Below the pieces are notes generated by a model. That model was given only the letters and a program-made list of their open reading frames with translations. It had not been told where the DNA came from and searched no databases. From Buxus sempervirens (lineage: Eukaryota > Streptophyta > Magnoliopsida > Buxales > Buxaceae): 64,000 nucleotides of DNA. Location of the stretch: contig OX387186.1 in NCBI GenBank assembly GCA_947561395.2, positions 50,053,220 through 50,117,219 on the forward strand, written 5' to 3'. A program made the translations under genes and the position numbers. Shown here one piece after another: positions 62,501 to 63,140 of the stretch (position 1 is the stretch's first letter; each line of letters begins with the position of its first letter).

Positions 62501-63140
62501 TTGTCTAAGTTTTTTCATTTTAATTTTCAGTTTAAACATGAAAGAGTTTCTTGACTTGTCTCTATTTTATTGGTGGCAGTTCCTGCCACATGGAAGTCTA
62601 AAATCTTGAGCTTTCCTTCTGCACATGCATGGATGATTTGGTATTTTTGGTAGCAACCACTACTGTGGAAATCTTGGAGGAAGAGTTTTCACTCTTACTG
62701 TTAAAATTCTCTCATTGATTTTGTCCTTTGAACTAGAAGAAACAAAATTTAGCATGTCATGTCATGGCTGTCCTTTTTTTTGCTCTTATATACAAGGGAC
62801 TCTGTGCCTTGCATGTTTACAGATTTGAATGTGTGAAACAAGGGTTTTTGTTACTGTTTATTTATACATATTTTTCTTTTTCTTGTTTCAGTTCTGCTTC
62901 TGGAATGTTTAAGATATTCCGTCCTACTAATGGAGAGGCATTGAGGTGCTTGAATATCATTGACTTATGCTTAATATCAAACTTTATTTAATGGACTCTA
63001 ACTTGTTTCGACCGGATTTGTACCTTGTTTTCTCCAGGGAAATGCCTTTAATAGAACTAAGAAATAAGTACAGAAAGCTTACATCACTAGATAAAGCCTG
63101 TAAAGGCTGGGAAGATGAATATGAAGTTTCTGCTAAACAG
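96..63140 (+). CDS. FGT1: FORGETTER1 / Strawberry notch (SBNO) helicase-like chromatin regulator, 29 exons, 3' end beyond window
   Basis: Seen: 29 exons joined by GT-AG introns give 1185 codons with consistent phase and no stop. Order: LSD1-type zinc fingers (CxxC pairs at residues 24/27, 42/45 and 116/119, 134/137); a PPELxR repeat linker (52-99); SBNO ATPase lobe with Walker [10 protein letters not shown] (K268), DECH box (373-376) and SAT (412-414); acidic linker; C4HC3 PHD finger (677-721); second helicase lobe with QQFGRTHR (870-877); SBNO C-terminal domain, cut off by the window edge. Known: Arabidopsis FGT1 is a nuclear protein of about 1,300 residues that sustains heat-stress memory and associates with chromatin-remodelling complexes. 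Inferred: same role here. Introns 5, 17 and 27 are 15.0, 16.6 and 7.3 kb and packed with transposons, so automatic annotation may split the gene. The start at 96 is the first ATG of the open frame, shortly before the first zinc finger. Confidence 0.96.
249..392 (+). repeat. Coding minisatellite, 8 x 18 bp, encoding PPELxR hexapeptides
   Basis: Eight 18-bp units of the form CCGCCGGAGCTGATGCGA run without a gap. Units 1 and 8 have ACG for ATG, unit 3 has AGA for CGA, and units 7 and 8 vary in the first two codons. A ninth partial unit (CCGCCGGTG) follows. In frame the units read [12 protein letters not shown] (x6, allowing one LPELTR at the end). All other long frames here, on both strands, are by-products of this repeat. 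Confidence 0.9.
588..1056 (+). other. FGT1 intron 1, 5' part: nothing recognised
   Basis: AT-rich intron sequence following the GT donor at 588. It contains a poly-T run near 780-800. I recognise no gene, repeat or RNA in it. Confidence 0.6.
1057..1905. repeat. Degenerate tandem repeat array in intron 1 (about four units)
   Basis: Diverged copies of a block of roughly 180-250 bp start near 1061, 1244, 1566 and 1758. Each has, in order, a segment like GAAAACTTCAAGAATGA, then GGACTGAAATG, a GAAGAGCACTACTT-like segment, CTCATCAACCAA-GGAGACAT, and TTATTGTGGAATAA with TTCATCACA. Unit 2 seems rearranged, with a second internal copy from about 1380. Units are far from identical, so the array is old. 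No coding potential seen. Confidence 0.65.
2325..2760 (+). mobile_element. RTE-type LINE 3' remnant
   Basis: Translated pieces, in shifting frames, match the C-terminus of plant RTE-clade pol: a YGTKC...KEQHMH segment, then a degenerate RWMC-like segment ([11 protein letters not shown]), and at the end FERIEMEE followed by [11 protein letters not shown]. The DNA then reads ATTACTTGGGACAAAG and a TTG-rich tail, typical of RTE 3' ends. Only the 3' few hundred bases are present and several stops break it. Confidence 0.65.
2780..3290 (-). mobile_element. Antisense LINE 3' tail with RNase H-like remnant
   Basis: Read on the minus strand, broken frames resemble the end of the RNase H domain of plant LINEs: [20 protein letters not shown], and a degenerate VTYQE..MQLQID (family: [11 protein letters not shown]). 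A poly-T run on the + strand at 2780-2790 fits the poly-A tail of a minus-strand insertion. Heavily decayed. Confidence 0.6.
3291..3570. repeat. Unclassified repeat segment with GCCGGCGAAATTTCG-like motifs
   Basis: Not recognised as a known family. It contains repeated CATGCCGG(C/T)GAAATTT motifs (near 3440 and 3510). Its right edge, read on the minus strand, starts AAGGTTTATTGTTTTAG. The same opening (AAGGTTTATTGTTTCGG) occurs on the + strand near 35560, so both may be ends of one non-autonomous DNA element. Confidence 0.35.
4185..4250 (-). mobile_element. Short antisense RTE LINE tail
   Basis: The reverse complement matches the RTE tail seen at 2645-2705: both share GTTTTATATTTCCTATCCC, preceded by TTGGACAGATTGGAATGGAG or its counterpart. 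The copy is inverted relative to the one upstream. Confidence 0.6.
4370..4640 (+). mobile_element. RTE-type LINE pol C-terminal remnant
   Basis: Broken frames read [10 protein letters not shown] near 4375, then RDQITEN and [16 protein letters not shown]. These match the conserved plant RTE pol C-terminus (RMLRWMCG..., ...RWFGHVQRR). Several stops interrupt it. Confidence 0.65.
5330..5580 (-). mobile_element. Antisense RTE-type LINE remnant
   Basis: On the minus strand a segment reads MSVAKMRML followed by diverged sequence, matching the RTE pol motif MSVAEMRMLRWMCG. The + strand frame through here is its shadow. Confidence 0.55.
5581..6453 (+). other. FGT1 intron 1, 3' part: nothing recognised
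   Basis: AT-rich sequence up to the CAG acceptor at 6451-6453. An ATG-started frame at 6097 covers 60 codons but has no recognisable content. I see no TE boundary. Confidence 0.55.
6454..6519 (+). CDS. FGT1: FGT1 exon 2
   Basis: Residues 165-186, [13 protein letters not shown]...FMDY, the acidic segment just before the ATPase region that is conserved in plant FGT1. Acceptor CAG at 6451-6453, donor GTAAGT at 6520. Confidence 0.95.
6726..6899 (+). CDS. FGT1: FGT1 exon 3
   Basis: Residues 187-244. Begins [20 protein letters not shown] and ends [15 protein letters not shown], a segment of the SBNO family N-terminal to the Walker A motif. Phase 0 at both ends. Confidence 0.95.
6979..7109 (+). 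CDS. FGT1: FGT1 exon 4: Walker A
   Basis: Residues 245-288. Contains [18 protein letters not shown]; the ATP-binding lysine is K268. The exon ends in phase 2 at a GTGAGT donor. Confidence 0.96.
7272..7348 (+). CDS. FGT1: FGT1 exon 5
   Basis: Residues 288-313/314: [18 protein letters not shown] and VGAVCIE, part of the SBNO ATPase lobe. It ends one base into a codon, completed 15 kb downstream by exon 6 (valine). Confidence 0.94.
7349..7548 (+). other. FGT1 intron 5, 5' end: pyrimidine-rich
   Basis: After the GTAAAG donor comes a T/C-rich stretch (7365-7455) with repeated TTTTCGTTTT and GTTTTTGTTTTT runs, then A/G-rich sequence. No gene seen. Confidence 0.5.
7549..7725. repeat. Two-copy tandem repeat of about 88 bp
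   Basis: Copy 1 (about 7549-7636) and copy 2 (about 7637-7725) share TTATTCTTCCTTGTCATGTG, a TTTTAACTTA segment and GTAAATGAC-AAACTGCCTTA. They differ by scattered substitutions. They sit at the 3' side of the antisense Copia remnant and may be part of its decayed LTR. Confidence 0.6.
7840..9395 (-). mobile_element. Antisense Ty1/Copia pol remnant (integrase end to reverse transcriptase)
   Basis: On the minus strand, in several frames, I see the end of integrase ([11 protein letters not shown], then a PSIFGCAC segment), the linker [19 protein letters not shown], then reverse transcriptase segments: [26 protein letters not shown], a [19 protein letters not shown] segment, and [20 protein letters not shown] with LLSQSMY. 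The order is that of Copia pol. Many stops and frameshifts make it a fossil. No intact LTR pair was found. Confidence 0.75.
9396..9759. other. Intron 5 spacer between Copia remnant and LINE
   Basis: AT-rich. It contains two loosely similar segments (9416-9452 and 9514-9556) sharing GAACTACCT/AAACTACCT and TTTTC-CATACCCAA. No gene or named family recognised. Confidence 0.4.
9760..9772. repeat. LINE target-site duplication, left copy
   Basis: GGAACAATTGGCA here is repeated exactly at 21439-21451, after an A-rich tail. The pair brackets the LINE that holds both hAT elements. Confidence 0.8.
10002..10009. repeat. Outer hAT (hAT-A) target-site duplication, left copy
   Basis: CTGTAATC, repeated at 21371-21378. 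An alternative frame shifted by one base (ACTGTAAT/CCTGTAAT, one mismatch) aligns the inverted termini better. Confidence 0.75.
10433..11125 (-). pseudogene. Low-complexity Asp-rich and Tyr/Gly/Ser/Gln-rich tail of hAT-A transposase
   Basis: The 230-codon open stretch starts with a poly-Asp region, then Pro/Gly-rich and Glu/Gln-rich segments, and about 100 residues dense in [27 protein letters not shown] and GHYGDN motifs, ending [11 protein letters not shown]. It follows the dimerisation region in the same orientation. It resembles prion-like domains by composition only; I see no fold. Confidence 0.7.
11756..11763. repeat. Nested hAT target-site duplication, left copy
   Basis: ATACGTAG, repeated exactly at 18503-18510. 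Eight bases is the hAT norm. Confidence 0.92.
11764..11995. repeat. Subterminal GGTTCGG/CCGAACC repeats, left end of hAT-N
   Basis: About 230 bp with many copies of GGTTCGG, GGTTCGGGTC or the complement AACCGAACC, in both orientations. A matching cluster occupies 18301-18490. Such arrays next to hAT termini are usual transposase-binding regions. Confidence 0.8.
11996..13905. other. hAT-N non-coding 3' region
   Basis: Between the left subterminal array and the transposase C-terminus. AT-rich, with a GA microsatellite at about 13014-13029, a poly-A/T run near 12815-12825 and a small inverted repeat around 13276-13310 (AAAGTTTACTTTTTGG and CCAAAAAGTAAACTTT). No gene recognised. Confidence 0.5.
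13906..16061 (-). pseudogene. hAT-N transposase (BED finger, RNase H-like, hAT dimerisation), nearly intact pseudogene
   Basis: Plant Ac/DAYSLEEPER-type transposase. The likely start is [13 protein letters not shown] near 16019. Then come a BED finger ([24 protein letters not shown]), CLTTDLWTS and [10 protein letters not shown] (candidate catalytic Asp residues), a DUF4413-type region ([20 protein letters not shown]) and the dimerisation block ([24 protein letters not shown]). Two lesions only: a frameshift in an A-run at about 15365-15375, where one base seems lost, and an in-frame TAG at 14341-14343. The 3' end (after EEAESSN) may be a splice site or the true terminus. It would act in the nucleus on the TIRs of the same element. 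Confidence 0.88.
16062..18300. other. hAT-N 5' non-coding region
   Basis: Upstream of the transposase. AT-rich, with a more GC-rich block at 17580-18190 that may hold the transposase promoter and first exon. Frames of 86-88 codons here match nothing I know. Confidence 0.45.
18301..18490. repeat. Subterminal GGTTCGG repeats, right end of hAT-N
   Basis: Repeats of GGTTCGGTTCGG, TCGGTTTGGTT and the complement AACCGAACC, mirroring the left end. Confidence 0.8.
18503..18510. repeat. Nested hAT target-site duplication, right copy
   Basis: ATACGTAG, identical to 11756-11763. Confidence 0.92.
20551..21370. other. hAT-A 5' non-coding region and right terminus
   Basis: AT-rich leader upstream of the transposase ATG, then 21200-21360 with many palindromic TATCGAxxCGATA-like motifs (such as GACTGTATCGAGCGATACAG), and the inverted terminus ending at 21370. 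Confidence 0.6.
21371..21378. repeat. Outer hAT target-site duplication, right copy
   Basis: CTGTAATC, identical to 10002-10009. The LINE 3' UTR resumes directly after it. Confidence 0.75.
21439..21451. repeat. LINE target-site duplication, right copy
   Basis: GGAACAATTGGCA, identical to 9760-9772, directly following the LINE A-rich tail. Confidence 0.8.
21452..22346 (+). other. FGT1 intron 5, 3' part: nothing recognised
   Basis: AT-rich intron sequence up to the ATGCAG acceptor at 22341-22346. No TE signature or gene seen. Confidence 0.55.
22347..22528 (+). CDS. FGT1: FGT1 exon 6: ends in the DE of the DECH box
   Basis: Residues 314-374: [18 protein letters not shown], then [17 protein letters not shown] and DGLLVFDE. 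The last two residues are the first half of the DExH (Walker B) motif. Donor GTATAG at 22529. Confidence 0.96.
22529..23057 (+). other. FGT1 intron 6: nothing recognised
   Basis: 529 bp, AT-rich, GT-AG. It splits the DE|CH box between residues 374 and 375. No TE signature seen. Confidence 0.6.
23058..23135 (+). CDS. FGT1: FGT1 exon 7
   Basis: Residues 375-400: [26 protein letters not shown]. The opening CH completes the DECH box. Phase 0 at both ends. Confidence 0.95.
23136..24110 (+). other. FGT1 intron 7, 5' part: nothing recognised
   Basis: AT-rich with an 18-A run near 23366-23383. No recognisable element. Confidence 0.5.
24111..24310 (-). mobile_element. Short antisense L1 LINE 3' tail
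   Basis: A T-run followed by AATCATTAATGAGG and ending GGTCATGGTTTAAACAAGACG. The end of the antisense LINE at 25927 reads GACCATGATTTGAACAAGACG, and the two share the same arrangement, so this looks like a heavily truncated member of that LINE family. Confidence 0.55.
24311..25443 (+). other. FGT1 intron 7, 3' part: nothing recognised
   Basis: AT-rich; short TGTGTG and ACACAC runs lie around 25225-25370. No gene or named element recognised. Acceptor CAG at 25441-25443. Confidence 0.5.
25444..25576 (+). CDS. FGT1: FGT1 exon 8: SAT motif
   Basis: Residues 401-444: [20 protein letters not shown], then [22 protein letters not shown]2 motif III SAT is at 412-414. Ends in phase 1. Confidence 0.95.
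25906..25926. repeat. LINE target-site duplication (21 bp), left copy
   Basis: A 21-bp sequence beginning CACTTCCTCCTTTAG and ending CTTAAT, repeated exactly at 27254-27274. Confidence 0.9.
25927..27253 (-). mobile_element. Antisense 5'-truncated L1 LINE in intron 8 (1327 bp)
   Basis: Bounded by an exact 21-bp TSD. The + strand begins with a T-run, the complement of the poly-A tail. Minus-strand frames show the zf-RVT region: [18 protein letters not shown], then [13 protein letters not shown], with a frameshift at about 26640 from the upstream frame. The reverse transcriptase core is absent. Confidence 0.88.
27254..27274. repeat. LINE target-site duplication (21 bp), right copy
   Basis: Identical to 25906-25926. 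Confidence 0.9.
27275..28180 (+). other. FGT1 intron 8 middle part: nothing recognised
   Basis: AT-rich intron sequence between the LINE and the TRIM. No gene or element recognised. Confidence 0.5.
28186..28499 (+). mobile_element. TRIM/SMART-type miniature LTR retrotransposon, 314 bp
   Basis: Two direct repeats of equal length, 89 bp each (28186-28274 and 28411-28499), start TG and end CA, and differ by scattered substitutions. Immediately after the first is TGGTATTGGAG, close to the initiator-tRNA-Met primer site TGGTATCAGAG. Immediately before the second is the purine-rich GCGGGGGAA. Flanking 5-mers ACAAT (28181-28185) and ATAAT (28500-28504) differ by one base and fit a TSD. The 136-bp interior codes for nothing, so the element depended on another retrotransposon. 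Confidence 0.85.
28730..28790 (+). CDS. FGT1: FGT1 exon 9
   Basis: Residues 445-464: [20 protein letters not shown]. Phase 2 at the 3' end. Confidence 0.94.
28872..28953 (+). CDS. FGT1: FGT1 exon 10
   Basis: Residues 465-492: [27 protein letters not shown]. Phase 0 at the 3' end. Confidence 0.94.
28954..29160 (+). other. FGT1 intron 10, 5' end
   Basis: Short AT-rich lead-in after the donor at 28954. Nothing recognised. Confidence 0.5.
29161..29505 (+). mobile_element. L1 LINE fragment in intron 10
   Basis: A frame reads [19 protein letters not shown], then [20 protein letters not shown], resembling the plant L1 segment between the reverse transcriptase and the zf-RVT domain. It then jumps to 3' UTR-like sequence ending in an A-run at 29490-29499. 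Internal deletion is likely. Confidence 0.6.
29654..29685. repeat. (CT)n microsatellite
   Basis: Sixteen uninterrupted CT units. Confidence 0.9.
29686..31219 (+). other. FGT1 intron 10, 3' part: nothing recognised
   Basis: AT-rich. T-rich block 30300-30500. No gene, RNA or named element recognised. Acceptor CAG at 31217-31219. Confidence 0.5.
31220..31348 (+). CDS. FGT1: FGT1 exon 11
   Basis: Residues 493-535: [43 protein letters not shown]. Phase 0 at both ends. Confidence 0.95.
31459..31602 (+). CDS. FGT1: FGT1 exon 12
   Basis: Residues 536-583: [20 protein letters not shown], then [20 protein letters not shown]. Phase 0 at both ends. Confidence 0.95.
31724..31823 (+). CDS. FGT1: FGT1 exon 13
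   Basis: Residues 584-617: [33 protein letters not shown]. Ends in phase 1. Confidence 0.95.
31907..32038 (+). CDS. FGT1: FGT1 exon 14: basic then acidic linker
   Basis: Residues 617-660: [31 protein letters not shown], then an Asp/Glu/Ser-rich run. The GTGAGT donor at 32039 is chosen over read-through to the stop at 32062, because it alone joins in phase with exon 15. Confidence 0.9.
32225..33990 (-). mobile_element. Antisense L1 LINE remnant filling intron 14
   Basis: A T-run at 32228-32238 marks the tail. Minus-strand frames give the thumb region of reverse transcriptase ([34 protein letters not shown] at 33564-33854), then a degraded region at 32982-33428 ([25 protein letters not shown]) and a decayed zf-RVT near 32760-32890. 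Stops and frameshifts throughout. No TSD identified. Confidence 0.78.
34121..34191 (+). CDS. FGT1: FGT1 exon 15: start of PHD finger
   Basis: Residues 661-684: [25 protein letters not shown]677 and C680 are the first zinc pair of the PHD finger. Confidence 0.94.
34271..34443 (+). CDS. FGT1: FGT1 exon 16: rest of PHD finger
   Basis: Residues 685-742. Zinc ligands C692/C695, H700/C703 and C718/C721 complete the C4HC3 pattern; W716 before the last pair is the usual PHD tryptophan. Ends LLK and two bases of Arg. Confidence 0.95.
34542..34635 (+). CDS. FGT1: FGT1 exon 17
   Basis: Residues 742-773: [31 protein letters not shown]. Phase 0 at the 3' end. A 16.6-kb intron follows. Confidence 0.94.
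34636..35509 (+). other. FGT1 intron 17, 5' part: nothing recognised
   Basis: AT-rich, with T-runs near 34769-34797 and 35391-35405. No gene or element recognised. Confidence 0.5.
35510..35800. repeat. Unclassified repeat segment sharing its end with 3291-3570
   Basis: Contains CAAGGTTTATTGTTTCGGTG near 35556-35576, followed by GAAATTTTATTTTGCCCATG-like sequence. The inverted segment near 3510-3557 starts the same way. It is possibly a non-autonomous DNA element; the boundaries are not resolved. Confidence 0.35.
36112..36165. repeat. (TG)n / (TA)n microsatellite
   Basis: A run of about 14 TG units flanked by ATATAT on both sides. Confidence 0.85.
36660..37395 (+). mobile_element. Sense LINE 3' fragment with RNase H-like domain
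   Basis: Frames read [15 protein letters not shown], shift to [17 protein letters not shown], shift again to a [14 protein letters not shown]-like segment and VEVDSNTIF: the order of a plant RVT_3 (RNase H) domain. It ends in a T-rich UTR with AATAAAAAAC at about 37389. At least three frameshifts. Confidence 0.7.
37396..38189 (+). other. Intron 17 spacer: nothing recognised
   Basis: Very AT-rich sequence. CTAACTAA-type short repeats begin near 38130 and recur after the next element (38680-38770). Confidence 0.45.
38190..38610 (-). mobile_element. Antisense RTE-type LINE pol remnant
   Basis: On the minus strand: [20 protein letters not shown], then [16 protein letters not shown], the conserved RTE pol C-terminus, close to the family consensus. 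It ends toward 38199 with a segment also found near 60180. Best preserved of the RTE pieces here. Confidence 0.75.
38611..41687 (+). other. Intron 17 spacer: short dispersed repeats, no gene
   Basis: Holds two copies of a block with TAGCCATGGCTTAAA and AACTAAGAGCCAT-like parts (38622-38670, 39209-39255) and further CCATGGC-TTT segments to about 39370. The remainder (39400-41687) is AT-rich with no recognised gene, RNA or element. Confidence 0.45.
41688..41695. repeat. hAT-B target-site duplication, left copy
   Basis: CTTCCAAA, repeated exactly at 47063-47070. Confidence 0.85.
42723..42727. repeat. Solo LTR target-site duplication, left copy
   Basis: ACTGG, repeated at 43082-43086 directly after the LTR. 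Confidence 0.75.
42728..43081 (+). mobile_element. Solo LTR of a Cassandra-type TRIM carrying a 5S rRNA-like sequence
   Basis: 354 bp, starting TGTGACATCC and ending GGGGCGTTACA, flanked by the 5-bp TSD ACTGG. It contains a 5S rRNA-like stretch. LTRs with 5S-derived Pol III promoters define the Cassandra group in plants. No second LTR or interior is present. Removing it with one TSD copy rejoins the transposase tail in frame (DSGSGTSSGSA). Confidence 0.8.
42891..43008 (+). repeat. 5S rRNA-like region inside the solo LTR (not a functional rRNA gene)
   Basis: Shows GTTAAGCGTGCTCGGG (5S box A region, about 42940) and CTAGGATGGGTGACC (box C, about 42967), then CCTGGGAAGTTTTCTCGTGT, all in 5S order and spacing. 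The 5' half is diverged. Box A and C could still bind TFIIIA. Confidence 0.85.
44117..44509. repeat. Tandem duplication inside the hAT-B transposase
   Basis: Copy 1 (44117-44316) and copy 2 (44317-44509) are nearly identical over about 190 bp, starting at AGTTTTATAATGCTTCA. They differ by single bases and by a 4-bp and a 3-bp indel. The junction is direct. Confidence 0.9.
46096..46859. other. hAT-B 5' non-coding region
   Basis: Very AT-rich leader upstream of the transposase ATG, resembling in layout the hAT-A leader at 20551-21200. No gene seen. Confidence 0.5.
46860..47062. repeat. hAT-B right subterminal CTCGG/CCGAG repeats and terminus
   Basis: Dense inverted and direct copies of CTCGG, CGAGAC and CTCGGTATCGG, ending in the inverted terminus. 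The left end has only one short counterpart (CTCGGTATCGGGGCGAG at 41711-41726). Confidence 0.75.
47063..47070. repeat. hAT-B target-site duplication, right copy
   Basis: CTTCCAAA, identical to 41688-41695. Confidence 0.85.
47071..47480 (+). other. Intron 17 spacer between hAT-B and L1: nothing recognised
   Basis: No coding match or repeat family recognised. Confidence 0.45.
47481..47511. repeat. (TAA)n microsatellite at the 5' edge of the L1
   Basis: About ten ATA/TAA units directly before the LINE. A second (TAA)/(CAA) tract lies at its 3' edge. Confidence 0.85.
47512..50205 (+). mobile_element. Sense L1 LINE, 5'-truncated, in intron 17
   Basis: Lacks ORF1 and the endonuclease. It begins in the region before reverse transcriptase ([20 protein letters not shown]) and runs through reverse transcriptase, zf-RVT and a 3' UTR (50004-50149) to a tail of TAA/CAA repeats (50150-50203). 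Same orientation as FGT1. Confidence 0.88.
47530..50003 (+). pseudogene. L1 ORF2 remnant: reverse transcriptase and zf-RVT
   Basis: In order: [60 protein letters not shown], a damaged motif A region, [20 protein letters not shown], the catalytic [21 protein letters not shown], and the zf-RVT part ([19 protein letters not shown]). At least four frameshifts (near 47690, 48150, 48490, 48700) and stops near 48975 and 49214. The normal KLDxxKAYDxVNW motif A is missing. Confidence 0.85.
50206..51185 (+). other. FGT1 intron 17, 3' end: nothing recognised
   Basis: AT-rich sequence up to the CACAG acceptor at 51181-51185. No element recognised. Confidence 0.5.
51186..51283 (+). CDS. FGT1: FGT1 exon 18
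   Basis: Residues 774-805: [32 protein letters not shown]. Start of the second helicase lobe. Ends in phase 2. Confidence 0.95.
51367..51502 (+). CDS. FGT1: FGT1 exon 19: helicase motif V region
   Basis: Residues 806-851: [49 protein letters not shown] (833-842) is the motif V equivalent of SBNO proteins. Confidence 0.96.
51681..51787 (+). CDS. FGT1: FGT1 exon 20: helicase motif VI
   Basis: Residues 852-886: [19 protein letters not shown], then [10 protein letters not shown]. Motif VI Q870 to R877, with arginines R874 and R877. Confidence 0.96.
51788..53330 (+). other. FGT1 intron 20, 5' part: microsatellite, otherwise unrecognised
   Basis: A (GT)n tract lies at about 52050-52088. A 96-codon open stretch at 52634-52924 matches nothing I know. 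Codon content and neighbouring stops suggest decayed retroelement, but I cannot assign a family. Confidence 0.4.
53331..53690 (+). mobile_element. L1 LINE 3' end in intron 20
   Basis: Nearly collinear with 61440-61805: both carry TTGGCTGGCTCA/TTGGCTCACAA, ATTATTTGAGGA, TCTGTAACT, TACATGGATCAG and GCTCATATCTCATG-GCC segments, and end with TTAATGAA/TTAACGAA and an A-rich tail. Non-coding except for the last part of ORF2. Confidence 0.75.
53691..54141 (+). other. FGT1 intron 20, 3' end: nothing recognised
   Basis: AT-rich with a T-run near 54042-54056. Acceptor CAG at 54139-54141. Confidence 0.5.
54142..54237 (+). CDS. FGT1: FGT1 exon 21
   Basis: Residues 887-918: [31 protein letters not shown]. 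Both ends split arginine codons. Confidence 0.96.
54369..54456 (+). CDS. FGT1: FGT1 exon 22
   Basis: Residues 919-948: [29 protein letters not shown]. Phase 0 at the 3' end. Confidence 0.95.
54579..54699 (+). CDS. FGT1: FGT1 exon 23
   Basis: Residues 949-989: [40 protein letters not shown]. Ends in phase 1. Confidence 0.94.
54959..55070 (+). CDS. FGT1: FGT1 exon 24
   Basis: Residues 989-1026: [37 protein letters not shown]. Ends in phase 2. Confidence 0.95.
55151..55274 (+). CDS. FGT1: FGT1 exon 25
   Basis: Residues 1026-1067: [41 protein letters not shown]. Phase 0 at the 3' end. Confidence 0.95.
55354..55431 (+). CDS. FGT1: FGT1 exon 26
   Basis: Residues 1068-1093: [26 protein letters not shown]. 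Phase 0 at both ends. Confidence 0.95.
55504..55622 (+). CDS. FGT1: FGT1 exon 27
   Basis: Residues 1094-1133: [39 protein letters not shown]. Ends in phase 2, completed 7.3 kb downstream (serine). Confidence 0.95.
55623..56089 (+). other. FGT1 intron 27, 5' part
   Basis: AT-rich. A (TG)n tract at about 55759-55774 and an (AT)n tract at about 55993-56014. No gene seen. Confidence 0.5.
56090..58790 (-). mobile_element. Antisense L1 LINE ORF2 remnant in intron 27 (about 2.7 kb)
   Basis: On the minus strand, from 58720 down: [54 protein letters not shown], then reverse transcriptase ([19 protein letters not shown] near 57860, degraded motif A near 57750, [14 protein letters not shown] near 57660, YFMEAFSRL), and near 56600-56750 [19 protein letters not shown] and [13 protein letters not shown]. 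Reverse transcriptase is broken by many stops. The 5' endonuclease part is missing. Confidence 0.82.
58791..60165 (+). other. Intron 27 spacer: nothing recognised
   Basis: AT-rich, with A/G-rich sequence near 59090-59140. No gene or named element recognised. Confidence 0.45.
60166..60265 (-). mobile_element. Short antisense RTE LINE tail
   Basis: Matches 38199-38275: both have GGTGACATGAATCTT or GGCGACATGAATCTT, then TTCTATCAAAAATC and GTTAAT-TAT with GTCATGTTT. Only the tail end is present. Confidence 0.6.
60266..60780 (+). other. Intron 27 spacer: AT-rich, GAAATTT-rich segment
   Basis: 60480-60680 carries repeated GAAATTT/AAATTTC motifs. These resemble the unclassified segments at 3291 and 35510 only loosely. 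Confidence 0.3.
60781..61805 (+). mobile_element. Sense 5'-truncated L1 LINE in intron 27
   Basis: Frames show the region before and in zf-[23 protein letters not shown], then [39 protein letters not shown], then a G homopolymer, MWIVWLAHN, and a 3' UTR shared with 53331-53690. Ends in an A-run at 61794-61803. Confidence 0.82.
61392..61419. repeat. 28-bp poly-G homopolymer
   Basis: Twenty-eight consecutive G bases inside the L1 zf-RVT region, followed by TGTGTGGGGTGG. Confidence 0.8.
61806..62891 (+). other. FGT1 intron 27, 3' part: nothing recognised
   Basis: AT-rich with a T-run near 62449-62458. Acceptor TTTCAG at 62886-62891. Confidence 0.5.
62892..62945 (+). CDS. FGT1: FGT1 exon 28
   Basis: Residues 1133-1150: [17 protein letters not shown] and two bases of arginine. 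Matches the family segment SGLFKI-RP-GE. Confidence 0.93.
63038..63140 (+). CDS. FGT1: FGT1 exon 29 (last exon in window)
   Basis: Residues 1151-1185: [34 protein letters not shown]. Donor GTACAT at 63141. The family continues with a conserved cysteine/histidine-containing stretch, which I do not find before 64000. Confidence 0.94.
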
